The position numbers were made by a program, and so were the translations under genes. From JBJKRF01 sp046704785 (GTDB taxonomy: Bacteria > Chloroflexota > Anaerolineae > Anaerolineales > Villigracilaceae), in NCBI GenBank assembly GCA_046704785.1, contig JBJKRF010000037.1, positions 30,018 to 94,017 on the forward strand: DNA of 64,000 nucleotides, given 5' to 3'. The notes below the pieces were generated by a model. It was not told the origin of the DNA. It saw only the letters and a program-made list of their open reading frames with translations, and ran no database searches. Of this stretch, positions 16,263 to 25,249 are shown piece by piece (the first letter of the stretch is position 1; each line of letters begins with the position of its first letter).

Positions 16263-18671
16263 TCATCCTCCTAAAGTAAGTTCCACTTTATGGATGCCTC
16301 CGTGCGAGACAGGGACCACGTCTCCCGCCACTTGCATACCATCGACGAGGAGGCGTTTTACGCCCCGATTAACATGCTGCGGGTTACGAACGGTAATTTC
16401 GTACGTAGCTCCCCGGAATTTGCGGGTTGCCTTGAAGCCATCCCACGAGGAGGGGATGCACGGGTCGATTTTCAACCCGTCATATTCTGCCCGGATGCCA
16501 AGAATCCATTGCGTCCCGGCCTGGTAACACCAGGAGGCCGTTCCTGAAAGCCAGGAGTTGCGGGCCAGCCCAAATTTAGGATGTTCATCTGCCAAGATAT
16601 TTTGTGGATAGACGTAAGGTTCACACTGGTAAATTTCGATGCTTTCGTTCTTGCCAGCCGGATTGATCTGCGCGTAATATTCGTAGGCGCGTTCGCCGTT
16701 CCCCAACATCGTTTCGGCGATCATGGCCCACGGGTTGGGATGCAGGAAAATGCCGCCATTCTCCTTGGCACCGGGCGGATAGGTGGTCACGCCACCGTAG
16801 CGCGAGTCGAAGCCGTCGAACCCCGGCGCGGAGAGTTTAATCCCATATTTGGTGTTCAAGCGCTGGTAGACTGAATCCAGCGCCGCGCGGGCATGTTCGG
16901 GAGAAGCGAATCCGGCCATCACAGCCCAGGCCTGACCATAAAGATAGATCTGGCCTTTTTCATTCTTATGCGAACCAAGCACAGAGCCGTCGTGATCGAA
17001 ATACTCGATGAACCAGGCCCCATCCCAGGCGTCTTTATCGATGTGAGATTTCATCTCCTCGTAAGCGGCCCGGAATTCCGCTGCGACCTTTTTCTGCCCA
17101 AGGCGGTCGAGCAACGGAATAAACTCTGTCAGCCCACGCCCATATAGACTGGCGGTGAAGAGCGACTCGGCGCCCGTCGCCAGATTCATGGTGTCATTCC
17201 AATCGGCAAAGCCCAGCAGCGGGAGCCCATGCGCGCCCACGTTCTTCCGGGTAAAGTTCAGGCCTCGTTTGACGTGTTCCAGCACGCTGGCAGACTCGAT
17301 GGCTTTGCCTTGCTTGTCTTTGTCATAAAAAGGAACCAGTTCTTCGAGAAATGCAAAATCGCCGCTCTCTTTCAGGTAAGACACGATACCGAGGATGCTC
17401 CACAGGTGATCGTCGCTGTAATAATTGGGATGGTCTTCCATCTCGGTCGAGTCGCCTTCGGAGCCTTCCAGCGTCAACGGGTTGAACTGGTGCATGGCCG
17501 ACCCATCCCGTTTCTGGAAGGAAAGCAGCGTTTTCAGAAAGGCTTTCCCGTCTTCGGGTAGGGCCGCCATGACGGCCAACACGTCCTGCGACGAATCCCG
17601 TATGCCAATCCCGCGCGCGCCCAATCCCAACTGGTAGTAAGAAAGATAACGCGACCATTGCCGGGTGATGAAACACTGGTGCGGATTGTGCACGTTCAGC
17701 ATGGTGTTCATGGCGAGGTCGGGCGTTTCCACCTGGAGTGTGTCGAGGTAGTCGCCCCAGAAAGCCGCCATTTCCACCAGCGCAGCATCCACCTTTTCAG
17801 GGTTGCGAAAACGTTCGATGCAAGCACTTGCTGCCGCCAGATTGGCCTCCTGTCCTAACTGAGTGATGAGACGGCGCGAATCACCCGGCGGAAGGACGCC
17901 GAGATGATGCAGTAAGGCAGCAATGTTATCGCCCCTGACAGCCTGGCTGCCGGGCAATTCGGCGCTATAGAGGCCGTGGGGAGTCTGCCACGAGCCGTAT
18001 TCGTTGTCGCCCAGGAACTTTTCACGATCCGTCTCGAAGGACGAGGCCGGCAGGTTCGAAGTGAAATAGTTGATCTTTATATCACGATACATGAACGGAT
18101 ACTGCACCAGCACCGTGAAATTCCCGTCCTTGACGGCTTTCGACTGCATCGTCTGCGGAACCCAATCCGCATTGGTGAACTGCTTGAGCGCGTCTGGATG
18201 GCTATATTCCAATACCGGAATGGCGTCCACTTCCAGTGGCTGGTCGGAGAGGTTGGTCACTTTGATGTCGCGCACTTCGCAAGCCGCTCCAGGGGGGACG
18301 AAGATCGTAGCCTCCATGCGCAAGCCGTGGAATTCGCTGATGATGCGCGTATACCCCAGCCCGATATGGCACTCATACAAATCGTATGGATCGAGCGTGG
18401 GCACGAAGAAGGGCGAAAATACTTTGTAGCCGTTGACACCCTTGATACGCAGGTAGAGCGTTTCGCCTTTGAAGTCTGACGACGGCATCTGCTGAATATA
18501 TTTCGTAATGCGGTTGAAGGTTGGATCTTCCTTGCAGATCAGCGCCCCACCGGTGTGATCCACAAACCCGCCAAAAGCAAGCGTGCCGATATAGTTGATC
18601 CACTTCACCGGTGTCTTCGGATCGGTGATCACATATTCACGCTGCGCGTCGTCGAAATAGCCGTATTTCAT
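16263..18671 (-). CDS. GH94 family glycoside phosphorylase (chitobiose/cellobiose type, specificity open)
   Basis: An 802-residue glycoside phosphorylase. The N-terminus MKYGYFDDAQREYVITDP closely follows the opening of known chitobiose and cellobiose phosphorylases, and the length fits chitobiose phosphorylase. The catalytic region GFADWND has Asp at residues 490 and 493. These enzymes split a beta-linked disaccharide with phosphate, giving a sugar 1-phosphate and a free sugar and saving ATP. Unlike the neighbouring GH94 at 18731-21184, it lacks the cellobiose-type SLISNTAGGYSFY-like segment (here GGFVDHTGGALICK), so its substrate differs. A chitin-derived disaccharide is plausible given the GH18 and kinase genes, but unproven. 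A GGAGAGAGT ribosome site precedes the ATG. Confidence 0.88.
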   Translation of the reverse strand: MKYGYFDDAQREYVITDPKTPVKWINYIGTLAFGGFVDHTGGALICKEDPTFNRITKYIQQMPSSDFKGETLYLRIKGVNGYKVFSPFFVPTLDPYDLYECHIGLGYTRIISEFHGLRMEATIFVPPGAACEVRDIKVTNLSDQPLEVDAIPVLEYSHPDALKQFTNADWVPQTMQSKAVKDGNFTVLVQYPFMYRDIKINYFTSNLPASSFETDREKFLGDNEYGSWQTPHGLYSAELPGSQAVRGDNIAALLHHLGVLPPGDSRRLITQLGQEANLAAASACIERFRNPEKVDAALVEMAAFWGDYLDTLQVETPDLAMNTMLNVHNPHQCFITRQWSRYLSYYQLGLGARGIGIRDSSQDVLAVMAALPEDGKAFLKTLLSFQKRDGSAMHQFNPLTLEGSEGDSTEMEDHPNYYSDDHLWSILGIVSYLKESGDFAFLEELVPFYDKDKQGKAIESASVLEHVKRGLNFTRKNVGAHGLPLLGFADWNDTMNLATGAESLFTASLYGRGLTEFIPLLDRLGQKKVAAEFRAAYEEMKSHIDKDAWDGAWFIEYFDHDGSVLGSHKNEKGQIYLYGQAWAVMAGFASPEHARAALDSVYQRLNTKYGIKLSAPGFDGFDSRYGGVTTYPPGAKENGGIFLHPNPWAMIAETMLGNGERAYEYYAQINPAGKNESIEIYQCEPYVYPQNILADEHPKFGLARNSWLSGTASWCYQAGTQWILGIRAEYDGLKIDPCIPSSWDGFKATRKFRGATYEITVRNPQHVNRGVKRLLVDGMQVAGDVVPVSHGGIHKVELTLGG

Positions 18672-18690
18672 ACTCTCTCCATGACATGAA

Positions 18691-18725
18691 TTGTAAAGGG
18701 AATAGCAGCAGTTTTACCCTTACAA
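18691..18725 (-). repeat. Hairpin between the two GH94 genes
   Basis: TTGTAAAGGG (18691-18700) and CCCTTACAA (18717-18725) can pair with one bulged base around a 16-base loop in the 59-base gap. It has no T-run and may influence processing of the GH94 transcript. Confidence 0.35.
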
Positions 18726-18730
18726 AGTCG

Positions 18731-21184
18731 TTATCGAAGAACTGCTTTCACTTCCACGGTCGCACCCGCCTTCGCCAGCGGGACCGTGGCGCCTTCCACC
18801 GCCTTGCCATCCGCCGTCAAAGTGAGTTGGTTGCCCGGCCCCTGGCGTTCGATGCTGATTCGATACGTTGCGCCCCGGAACTGACGTGTGGCGCTGAAGC
18901 CCTTCCACCCCGCAGGGACAACCGGCTGCACTTCCAAACCGTCGAAACCGGCGCGAATTCCCAGGATATATTGCGTAATGGCGACATAATTCCAAGCAGC
19001 GGTGCCCGACAACCAGGAATTCTTGGCTTCGCCGTGAGTAGGCGCGTCTTTGCCCGCGATCATCTGGGCGTAAACGTACGGCTCGCACTTGTGCAGTTCG
19101 CTGATTTGCTCGCGCGCCGACGGATTGATGCGCTTGTAGTAGTCAAAGGCTTTGTCGCCGCGCCCCACCAGGGTTTCGGCAATCATAATCCAGGGATTGG
19201 TGTGGCAGAAAATCCCTGCATTTTCCTTATAACCGGGCGGATAAGACGAAATCTCGCCCAGGTGCAGGTAATATCGACTGAAAGCGGGCTGCTGCAGGAC
19301 GATGCCGTGCGGCGTAGCCAGGTGCTGATCGACGGCGTCCAGCGCCTTGACAGCGTTGCCATTTTCCACGCCCAGTCCGGCCATGATGCAGATGCCCTGC
19401 GGTTCGATGAAAATCTTGCCTTCGTCGTTCTCCTTCGAGCCGAGCACATGGCTGAAGTCGTCATACGCGCGCCGGAACCACTCGCCGTCCCAACCGGCCG
19501 CCCAGACGGTTTTTTCCATCTCGGCGGCGGCCTGCTGCACCTTCTCGAGTTGCGCCGGATCGTTACGATGTTTGGCGATTCCGGCCATCTCGCCGCAAGC
19601 CAGCACGAACAAACCGGCAATGAAAACGCTCTCAGCCACTTTGCCGTCTTTGTTGGTCGTCGTCTGGAAAGACTGGCCCGGCGTATCAGAGAAACAGTTC
19701 AAATTCAGGCAGTCGTTCCAGTCGGCGCGCCCGATGAGCGGCAACTTGTGCGGGCCCAGCCGGTCGAGCGTATACTGCAGCGAACGCTGCAAATGCTCGT
19801 AGAGCGGCGTCTCGCTGCCCGGCTCGTTCTCGTACTGCACCGGCTCATCGAGAATACTCCAGTCGCCGGTCTCCTTGATATAAGCGGACACGCCCAGCAC
19901 CAGCCAGGCCGGATCGTCGTTGAAGCCCGAGCCGACATCATTGTTGCCGCGCTTGGTCAGGGGCTGGTACTGGTGGAAGGCTCCGCCGCTCTTGAGTTGC
20001 GTCGCCGCCAGATCGAGGATGCGCTCGCGTGCGCGTTCGGGGATCATGTGCACGAAACCGAGCAGGTCCTGGTTCGAATCACGGAAGCCCATACCGCGCC
20101 CAATGCCGCTCTCGAAATACGAGGCCGAACGGCTCATGTTGAACGTCACCATGCACTGGTAGGCATTCCAGATATTGACCATGCGGTTCGTATCGTCATC
20201 CGGCGTATCGACCTGTAACTTACCCAGCAGCGAGGTCCAGTAATCGCGCAGGGCGGTGAACGCCGCGTCCACGTTCTGGGGCTGGAGATACTTCGCAATC
20301 AGCGGCTTGACCGTCTTCTTGTTGACAGTCTGGGAATTCGGCGGGTCGAACTTATCATCCTGGGGGTTCTCGTGATAACCGAGCAGGAAAATGACCTTCT
20401 TCTGCTCGCCGGGTTTCAACTGGACTTTGACGTGGTGCGACCCGATGGGCTGCCAGCCATGCGCTTCGCTCTGCCCCGACTGGCCCTGCTCGACGACGAG
20501 CGGCTCGTTCCAGCCCCGATAGGGCCCCAGGAAGGTCTCGCGCTGCGTGTCATAGCCGGCCAGCGGCTCGGAGCAGGCAAAGAACGCAAAATGGTCGCGG
20601 CGTTCGCGGTATTCGGTCTTGTGGTAGATGACTTCATCGACCAGTTCGATCTGCCCGGTGGAGAAGTTACGCTGGAAGTTGGTGGCGTCGTCATTGGCGT
20701 CCCACAGGCAAAACTCGACCGCCGAAAAGACGGACAGGTCGGCAGGCGTCGAACGCCGGTTGGTCAGGGTCATCTCCCAGATTTCGAGGCTTTCGCCGAG
20801 CGGCACAAAATAGCGGGTTTGCGCTTCGATGCCGTTCGCCAACGATTTGATGATGGTGTAGCCCTGTCCGTGACGGCATTCGTACGAGTCGAGCGCGCTA
20901 CGGGTGGGCATCCAGCTTGGAGACCAGTAACGAGGCTGCGGGGCGTTTGAGGCGTTGTCCCGCAGGTAGATGTAACGTCCGCCCAGGTCTAGCGGGGAGT
21001 TGTTGTAGCGATAGCGTGTCAGGCGACGCAGGCGGGCATCCTTATAAAAGGAGTAACCGCCAGCCGTGTTCGAGATCAACCCGAAATATTCCTCGCAGCC
21101 CAGGTAGTTGATCCAGGGCAAGGGTGTATCAGGGCGTTCGATTACATATTCGCGGTTTTGGTCGTCAAAATGTCCGTACTGCAT
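18731..21184 (-). CDS. GH94 family cellobiose phosphorylase
   Basis: An 817-residue enzyme matching cellobiose phosphorylase in length and in diagnostic segments: MQYGHFDDQNREYVIERPDT at the start, WINYLG..YFGLISNTAGGYSFY and RLRRLTRYRYNNSPLDLGGRY near residues 25-70, and IGRADWNDCLNLNCFSD with catalytic-region Asp at residues 488 and 491. The reaction is cellobiose plus phosphate to glucose 1-phosphate plus glucose. The start at 21184 has GGGAGA 4 bases upstream; a much longer upstream frame is an artefact overlapping GH3. It lies 14 bases after GH3 and forms an operon with it. The combination favours energy-saving use of short cellodextrins. Confidence 0.93.
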   Translation of the reverse strand: MQYGHFDDQNREYVIERPDTPLPWINYLGCEEYFGLISNTAGGYSFYKDARLRRLTRYRYNNSPLDLGGRYIYLRDNASNAPQPRYWSPSWMPTRSALDSYECRHGQGYTIIKSLANGIEAQTRYFVPLGESLEIWEMTLTNRRSTPADLSVFSAVEFCLWDANDDATNFQRNFSTGQIELVDEVIYHKTEYRERRDHFAFFACSEPLAGYDTQRETFLGPYRGWNEPLVVEQGQSGQSEAHGWQPIGSHHVKVQLKPGEQKKVIFLLGYHENPQDDKFDPPNSQTVNKKTVKPLIAKYLQPQNVDAAFTALRDYWTSLLGKLQVDTPDDDTNRMVNIWNAYQCMVTFNMSRSASYFESGIGRGMGFRDSNQDLLGFVHMIPERARERILDLAATQLKSGGAFHQYQPLTKRGNNDVGSGFNDDPAWLVLGVSAYIKETGDWSILDEPVQYENEPGSETPLYEHLQRSLQYTLDRLGPHKLPLIGRADWNDCLNLNCFSDTPGQSFQTTTNKDGKVAESVFIAGLFVLACGEMAGIAKHRNDPAQLEKVQQAAAEMEKTVWAAGWDGEWFRRAYDDFSHVLGSKENDEGKIFIEPQGICIMAGLGVENGNAVKALDAVDQHLATPHGIVLQQPAFSRYYLHLGEISSYPPGYKENAGIFCHTNPWIMIAETLVGRGDKAFDYYKRINPSAREQISELHKCEPYVYAQMIAGKDAPTHGEAKNSWLSGTAAWNYVAITQYILGIRAGFDGLEVQPVVPAGWKGFSATRQFRGATYRISIERQGPGNQLTLTADGKAVEGATVPLAKAGATVEVKAVLR

Positions 21185-21198
21185 AAAGTCTCCCATCA

Positions 21199-23850
21199 TT
21201 AAACGCTGGCCAAATCGGCGACCAGAGCCTGTAATTTTTCCGGCGTCAGAATCGTTGGAACGAGCGTGGCGATTTGATCGATGGTCATGTCCAGGGCCAT
21301 TTGCAAGTCCGGATTTTCGAGCCAGGGGCCAAAATGACGTTCGAGCACCTTGTGGCCCTGGTCGTCGTTCAGGATCGCGCGCAGGGTCATGGCAGTGGTC
21401 AGGCGTGCACCGGAGGCCGCCGACGAACGCAGCGTGGCGCTGCCACGCAGGCGAATGTCGCGGCTGGAAGCGCCCACCAGAATCTCGAACTCGCCCGATT
21501 CGACGGTCCAACCTTCTTTTGCCGGATTGTAGTACCAGAATGCTTCCTGGTCGAGGTGCAATGTGACGGTTTTTCTTTCACCGGGAGCCAGGTCGATTTT
21601 CACAAAGGCTTTCAATTCTTTTTCGGGACGGACGAGCGCCGCGCTCACGTCGTGCACGTAAAGTTGGACGATCTCTTTGCCGGCGCGTTGCCCCGTATTT
21701 CGAACGTCGAAGCTGGCATTCAGGCCAGTCTCGGCGGTGAACGTCTCAGCGCTCAGTTTCAAATTGTCATACATAAAGGTGGTGTACGAAAGCCCATATC
21801 CAAAGGGGAACAGCGGCTCGATGTCTTTCTTATCGTAGTAACGATAGCCGACGAACAGGCCTTCTCCGTAAAGCACCTTACTGTTTTCGCCAGGGTAATT
21901 GATGTAAGCCGGGGTATCTTCCAGGCGTTTGGGGAAGGTGGTGGGCAGCTTGCCCGACGGATTCACGTCGCCGAAGAGCACATCTGCCAGCGCGTTTCCG
22001 CATTCCTGGCTGTTGTACCACTGTTCGAGGATTGTGGGAACGTCCGCAGCCCAGGGCATACGGAGCGCAGAACCGGCGTTGAGCACGACGACCGTATTCG
22101 GATTGGCGGCAGCGACCTGCGCGATGAGTTGGTTCTGTTCCCCCGGCAGGTCCAGGTTGACGCGGTCAAAGCCCTCCGACTCCCATTCACCCGTCAGCCC
22201 GGCGACGACGATAGCCACATCGGCGCGTTTTGCCAGTTCGACAGCTTCCTTGATCAAGTCGTCAGCTTGCGGTGGCAGGTAACCGAGGCTGACAGCGCGC
22301 CACAAGCTGTTGCCCTGCCAACGAAACTCGATCTTCAGCTCACAACGCTGGCCGGCCTCGAGCTGCTTGCGGGCGGCCCGTTGCGTATTGGGGCGCGTCT
22401 CCGTCCAGTTGTCGAGCAGCACCTGGCCATCGAGGCTCAGTCTGCTCTGCCCGACGCTGGTCAATCCAAAGGTGTGCAGCCCGCTTTCCTGCGCCGTAAA
22501 GGAACCGGTCAGTTGCGCGCAGAAACGCTCCTGGTCTACGTTGGGGACGCAGTTGTCGAACCAGCCGATGTTGAAGCGGTCGGTCACTTCTTCGTAAGCC
22601 GCCTTGCCAGAAAAATCCAGGTTGTCGTAGATACGCAACGTCAGGCCGGGTTGGCCGTCTTCGCTGGTCAGATAACTCACATCGGGCGTGGGCATGGTCT
22701 TATGGATAAAACAACCGGTTGCATACTCGACGCGAATCGCATCCCCGGCCCGCGCCCGCAGGCCGTCCAGGGGCGAAACCAGGTAGTGCGGCGTGACGCG
22801 TGAACTGCCGCCGCCCATGGCATTCGGCCAGCGCGCCAATTCGCCGATCAGCGCAATGGTTTTGACTTTGGCCGAGTCGAGCGGCAGCAAGCCGCCCTGG
22901 TTGCGCAGCAGGACGATGGTTTCACGAGCAGCCTCCCGAATGAGTGTGCGATGATCGGAACGATCTTCCCCGCGCTCTTCCGCCTGCGGGGGCTGGTCGA
23001 AAGCGCCGCAGCGCTCGATGGCGTGCAAAACGCGGCGCACCTTCTCGTCGAGCGCTTCGGGAGTCAGGTCGCCCTGGTCGAGGGCCTGCTGCACGCGCTC
23101 TTTGTTCATCCAGCGCGCCGGGCCGGGCATCTCCAGGTCCAACCCACCGGCAGGCACGTTCTCCGTATAGGTCCCGAACCAATCCGACATGAGCAGCCCG
23201 TCGTAGCCCCATTTTTCCCTCAGGATCGTCTTCAAGGTGTAATCGTTCTCGCTGGCGAAGATTCCGTTGACACGGTTGTAGCTGGACATCAACGCCCAGG
23301 GCCTGGCCGCGCGAATCGCCAAACGGAACGGTTCGAGGTAGATTTCGTGCAACGGGCGTTCGGCCACCTCGGAACTCATCGAATTCCGTTCGAACTCCTG
23401 GTCATTGCAGATAAAATGTTTGATACACGCCCCGGCGCCATTCTTCTGCATACCATCGATATAGGCCGTAGCCAGCCGTCCGCTTAGATAGGGGTCTTCA
23501 GAATAACATTCGAAATTTCGCCCGGCGATCGGCGTGCGGTGGATGTTGACGGTTGGCGCGAGAAGGATATGTGCGCCTTTGGCCTTGACCTCGTCTGCCA
23601 ACGCCCCGCCAACGCGTTCCACTAAATCGGGATTCCAGGTAGCCCCCAGCGCAATGCCAACCGGGAAGAGCGCCGAGGTGGGCCCCAGGCTGCCCCATTG
23701 TCCGCGCACGCCGTTCGGGCCGTCGCTGGTTTTGATCGACGGGATTCCCAGACGCGGCACCGGCACGGTATGCCACAAATCCTGTCCGGCGAGCATCGAA
23801 ATTTTTTCGTCGAGGGTCATCTGCGAAAGAAGCTTCTCAATATCAGCCAT
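21199..23850 (-). CDS. GH3 family beta-glucosidase with PA14 domain
   Basis: An 883-residue glycoside hydrolase family 3 enzyme. The N-terminal TIM barrel has KHF (residues 144-145) and the nucleophile in LLMSDWFGTYT (Asp 223). A PA14-type insert occupies roughly residues 400-540 (FCAQLTGSFTAQESGLHTFGL), between halves of the second domain, and a fibronectin type III-like domain ends the protein (ELKAFVKIDLAPGERKTV). No signal peptide is present. PA14 inserts in GH3 often form a lid that restricts substrates to short oligosaccharides. It is the first gene of the GH3-GH94-GH94 series; beta-glucosidase or N-acetylglucosaminidase activity cannot be separated here. Confidence 0.92.
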   Translation of the reverse strand: MADIEKLLSQMTLDEKISMLAGQDLWHTVPVPRLGIPSIKTSDGPNGVRGQWGSLGPTSALFPVGIALGATWNPDLVERVGGALADEVKAKGAHILLAPTVNIHRTPIAGRNFECYSEDPYLSGRLATAYIDGMQKNGAGACIKHFICNDQEFERNSMSSEVAERPLHEIYLEPFRLAIRAARPWALMSSYNRVNGIFASENDYTLKTILREKWGYDGLLMSDWFGTYTENVPAGGLDLEMPGPARWMNKERVQQALDQGDLTPEALDEKVRRVLHAIERCGAFDQPPQAEERGEDRSDHRTLIREAARETIVLLRNQGGLLPLDSAKVKTIALIGELARWPNAMGGGSSRVTPHYLVSPLDGLRARAGDAIRVEYATGCFIHKTMPTPDVSYLTSEDGQPGLTLRIYDNLDFSGKAAYEEVTDRFNIGWFDNCVPNVDQERFCAQLTGSFTAQESGLHTFGLTSVGQSRLSLDGQVLLDNWTETRPNTQRAARKQLEAGQRCELKIEFRWQGNSLWRAVSLGYLPPQADDLIKEAVELAKRADVAIVVAGLTGEWESEGFDRVNLDLPGEQNQLIAQVAAANPNTVVVLNAGSALRMPWAADVPTILEQWYNSQECGNALADVLFGDVNPSGKLPTTFPKRLEDTPAYINYPGENSKVLYGEGLFVGYRYYDKKDIEPLFPFGYGLSYTTFMYDNLKLSAETFTAETGLNASFDVRNTGQRAGKEIVQLYVHDVSAALVRPEKELKAFVKIDLAPGERKTVTLHLDQEAFWYYNPAKEGWTVESGEFEILVGASSRDIRLRGSATLRSSAASGARLTTAMTLRAILNDDQGHKVLERHFGPWLENPDLQMALDMTIDQIATLVPTILTPEKLQALVADLASV

Positions 23851-23877
23851 CTAGGCATCCCTTCTTATTCGACGGAA

Positions 23878-23910
23878 GATTTGGGACGGGGCCCTACCCC
23901 GTCCCAAATC
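23878..23910. repeat. Perfect 14-bp inverted repeat upstream of GH3
   Basis: Arms GATTTGGGACGGGG and CCCCGTCCCAAATC enclose a 5-base loop. It lies in the 155-base region between the PIG-V-like gene and the GH3 start. No T-run follows on the minus strand, so it is not a clear terminator; it would fold strongly in a GH3 leader. The same region has GGAACGTTTC (23986-23995), one mismatch from the palindrome GAAACGTTTC. Confidence 0.55.
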
Positions 23911-24005
23911 TATCAGACCCATTCGTCCCTGCGCAACGTGACGAAAGGCGCTGTGCGCCAACGCGCACTCCCCTGCCAGGGCCCAGGAACGTTTCGTTCG
24001 CATAC

Positions 24006-25238
24006 TCATCCGACCCACATATCGAAGCTGAATAACATAACAGACATGCCCATCAACAACAAGCTGGCCAGCGTCCACGTGCGGTCGAAGCCTTTGTTCT
24101 TCCCAAGATAACTCAGCGAAATGAAGATCGCGGGCGCGATGAGCATGTAGCGCGCCATGCTTTGCGCCGAGCCGCTGAACACCGACAAGACGATCACGGC
24201 CAGGCTGAAAAGCGCCACCAACAAATCGCGGCGCAACAACGCCAGACTGGTCAGCAGGGCTACCGCCACCGTAAAAACTTCGATGCTGAAGTAAATCAGA
24301 CCGGCATGGCGGGAGTTCTGTGTCGCATATTGGAATGCGGCCGTCCAGCTATGGATAGAGGCCTGGATCGTCATCAAACCACGACCGAAGTAGAATTGCT
24401 GGAGTTCAGCCCATCCCTGTCCGAGCGGAGAATAACGCCAGACGGAATAAGCCGCCAGCGGCAGTAAGGCACAAAGACCCTGAGCCACCCATTTCCACGA
24501 GAAGCTGGTTTTGAAGTTCCTCCAGTCCATGGCCATCAGCCAGGCAACGCCCAAGGGCAGAGCCAACGCCGCGCCGTGGGCGCGCGTCCAGGCAGCGAGG
24601 GCTGCCAGCACGGAGGCCCACAGCCACTGCTTGCGCTTCATCAACGCCAGCGACCAGAAGGCCAGGCCGATGAACAGGCCCTCCGTGTACACCTGCGCCA
24701 GGAAAAATCCGGAGGGGAAAATCAACAGATAGAAGGCCGTCCGAAAACGGCTGTCTTCATCGAAATAGTCTTTGGTAATGTCGTAAAGCGCGAGCATCCC
24801 CGCCAGCGTACCCAACAAGGAAATGATCAGCCCCGCCAGGGTGGCTGTCGCAATCGGGTCGAGTCCGATTGCGCTCAGGGGATAAGCCAAACCTTTCATT
24901 AAGTAAGGGTAAAACGGGAAAAAGGAATCGTTGCGCGGAATGGAATGCCCGGTATACGGATTGGTCTCCCGGCCGCCCTTCGGGTCGTTGTATCCGCCCA
25001 CCGCAATGCCCACGTAGTACTCCGAATCCCATGAGACCTGGTCATTCATGAAAGGGTCTTGCAGATAGACAGAGCCACGCGCCTTACTCTGTAGCGTAGT
25101 CAACTGCGCCGACCAGGACACGGCGGTGTCCGGGCGCTGAACCTGCAAACGGGTAGTCGACAGCCATTGAAAAGTATATAGAACAGCAAACCAACCGACC
25201 CAAATTAAGACGAGTGTACCAATAGCCTTCTTGCTCAT
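24006..25238 (-). CDS. PIG-V-like mannosyltransferase family membrane protein
   Basis: A 410-residue multi-pass membrane protein with a first helix near residues 8-28. Landmarks of the PIG-V family are present: WDSEYYVGIAVGGY after the first loop, FFPFYPYLMKGL, and PSGFFLAQVYTEGLFIGLAFW. Such GT-C proteins transfer a sugar, usually mannose from a polyprenyl carrier, outside the membrane. The gene starts 11 bases after the stop of the lipoprotein glycosidase gene (GGAG ribosome site), so both are probably co-transcribed under the operator at 26667. A link with glycan degradation is not obvious; it may decorate a surface glycan. Confidence 0.7.
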   Translation of the reverse strand: MSKKAIGTLVLIWVGWFAVLYTFQWLSTTRLQVQRPDTAVSWSAQLTTLQSKARGSVYLQDPFMNDQVSWDSEYYVGIAVGGYNDPKGGRETNPYTGHSIPRNDSFFPFYPYLMKGLAYPLSAIGLDPIATATLAGLIISLLGTLAGMLALYDITKDYFDEDSRFRTAFYLLIFPSGFFLAQVYTEGLFIGLAFWSLALMKRKQWLWASVLAALAAWTRAHGAALALPLGVAWLMAMDWRNFKTSFSWKWVAQGLCALLPLAAYSVWRYSPLGQGWAELQQFYFGRGLMTIQASIHSWTAAFQYATQNSRHAGLIYFSIEVFTVAVALLTSLALLRRDLLVALFSLAVIVLSVFSGSAQSMARYMLIAPAIFISLSYLGKNKGFDRTWTLASLLLMGMSVMLFSFDMWVG

Positions 25239-25249
25239 GAACGCTCCAA

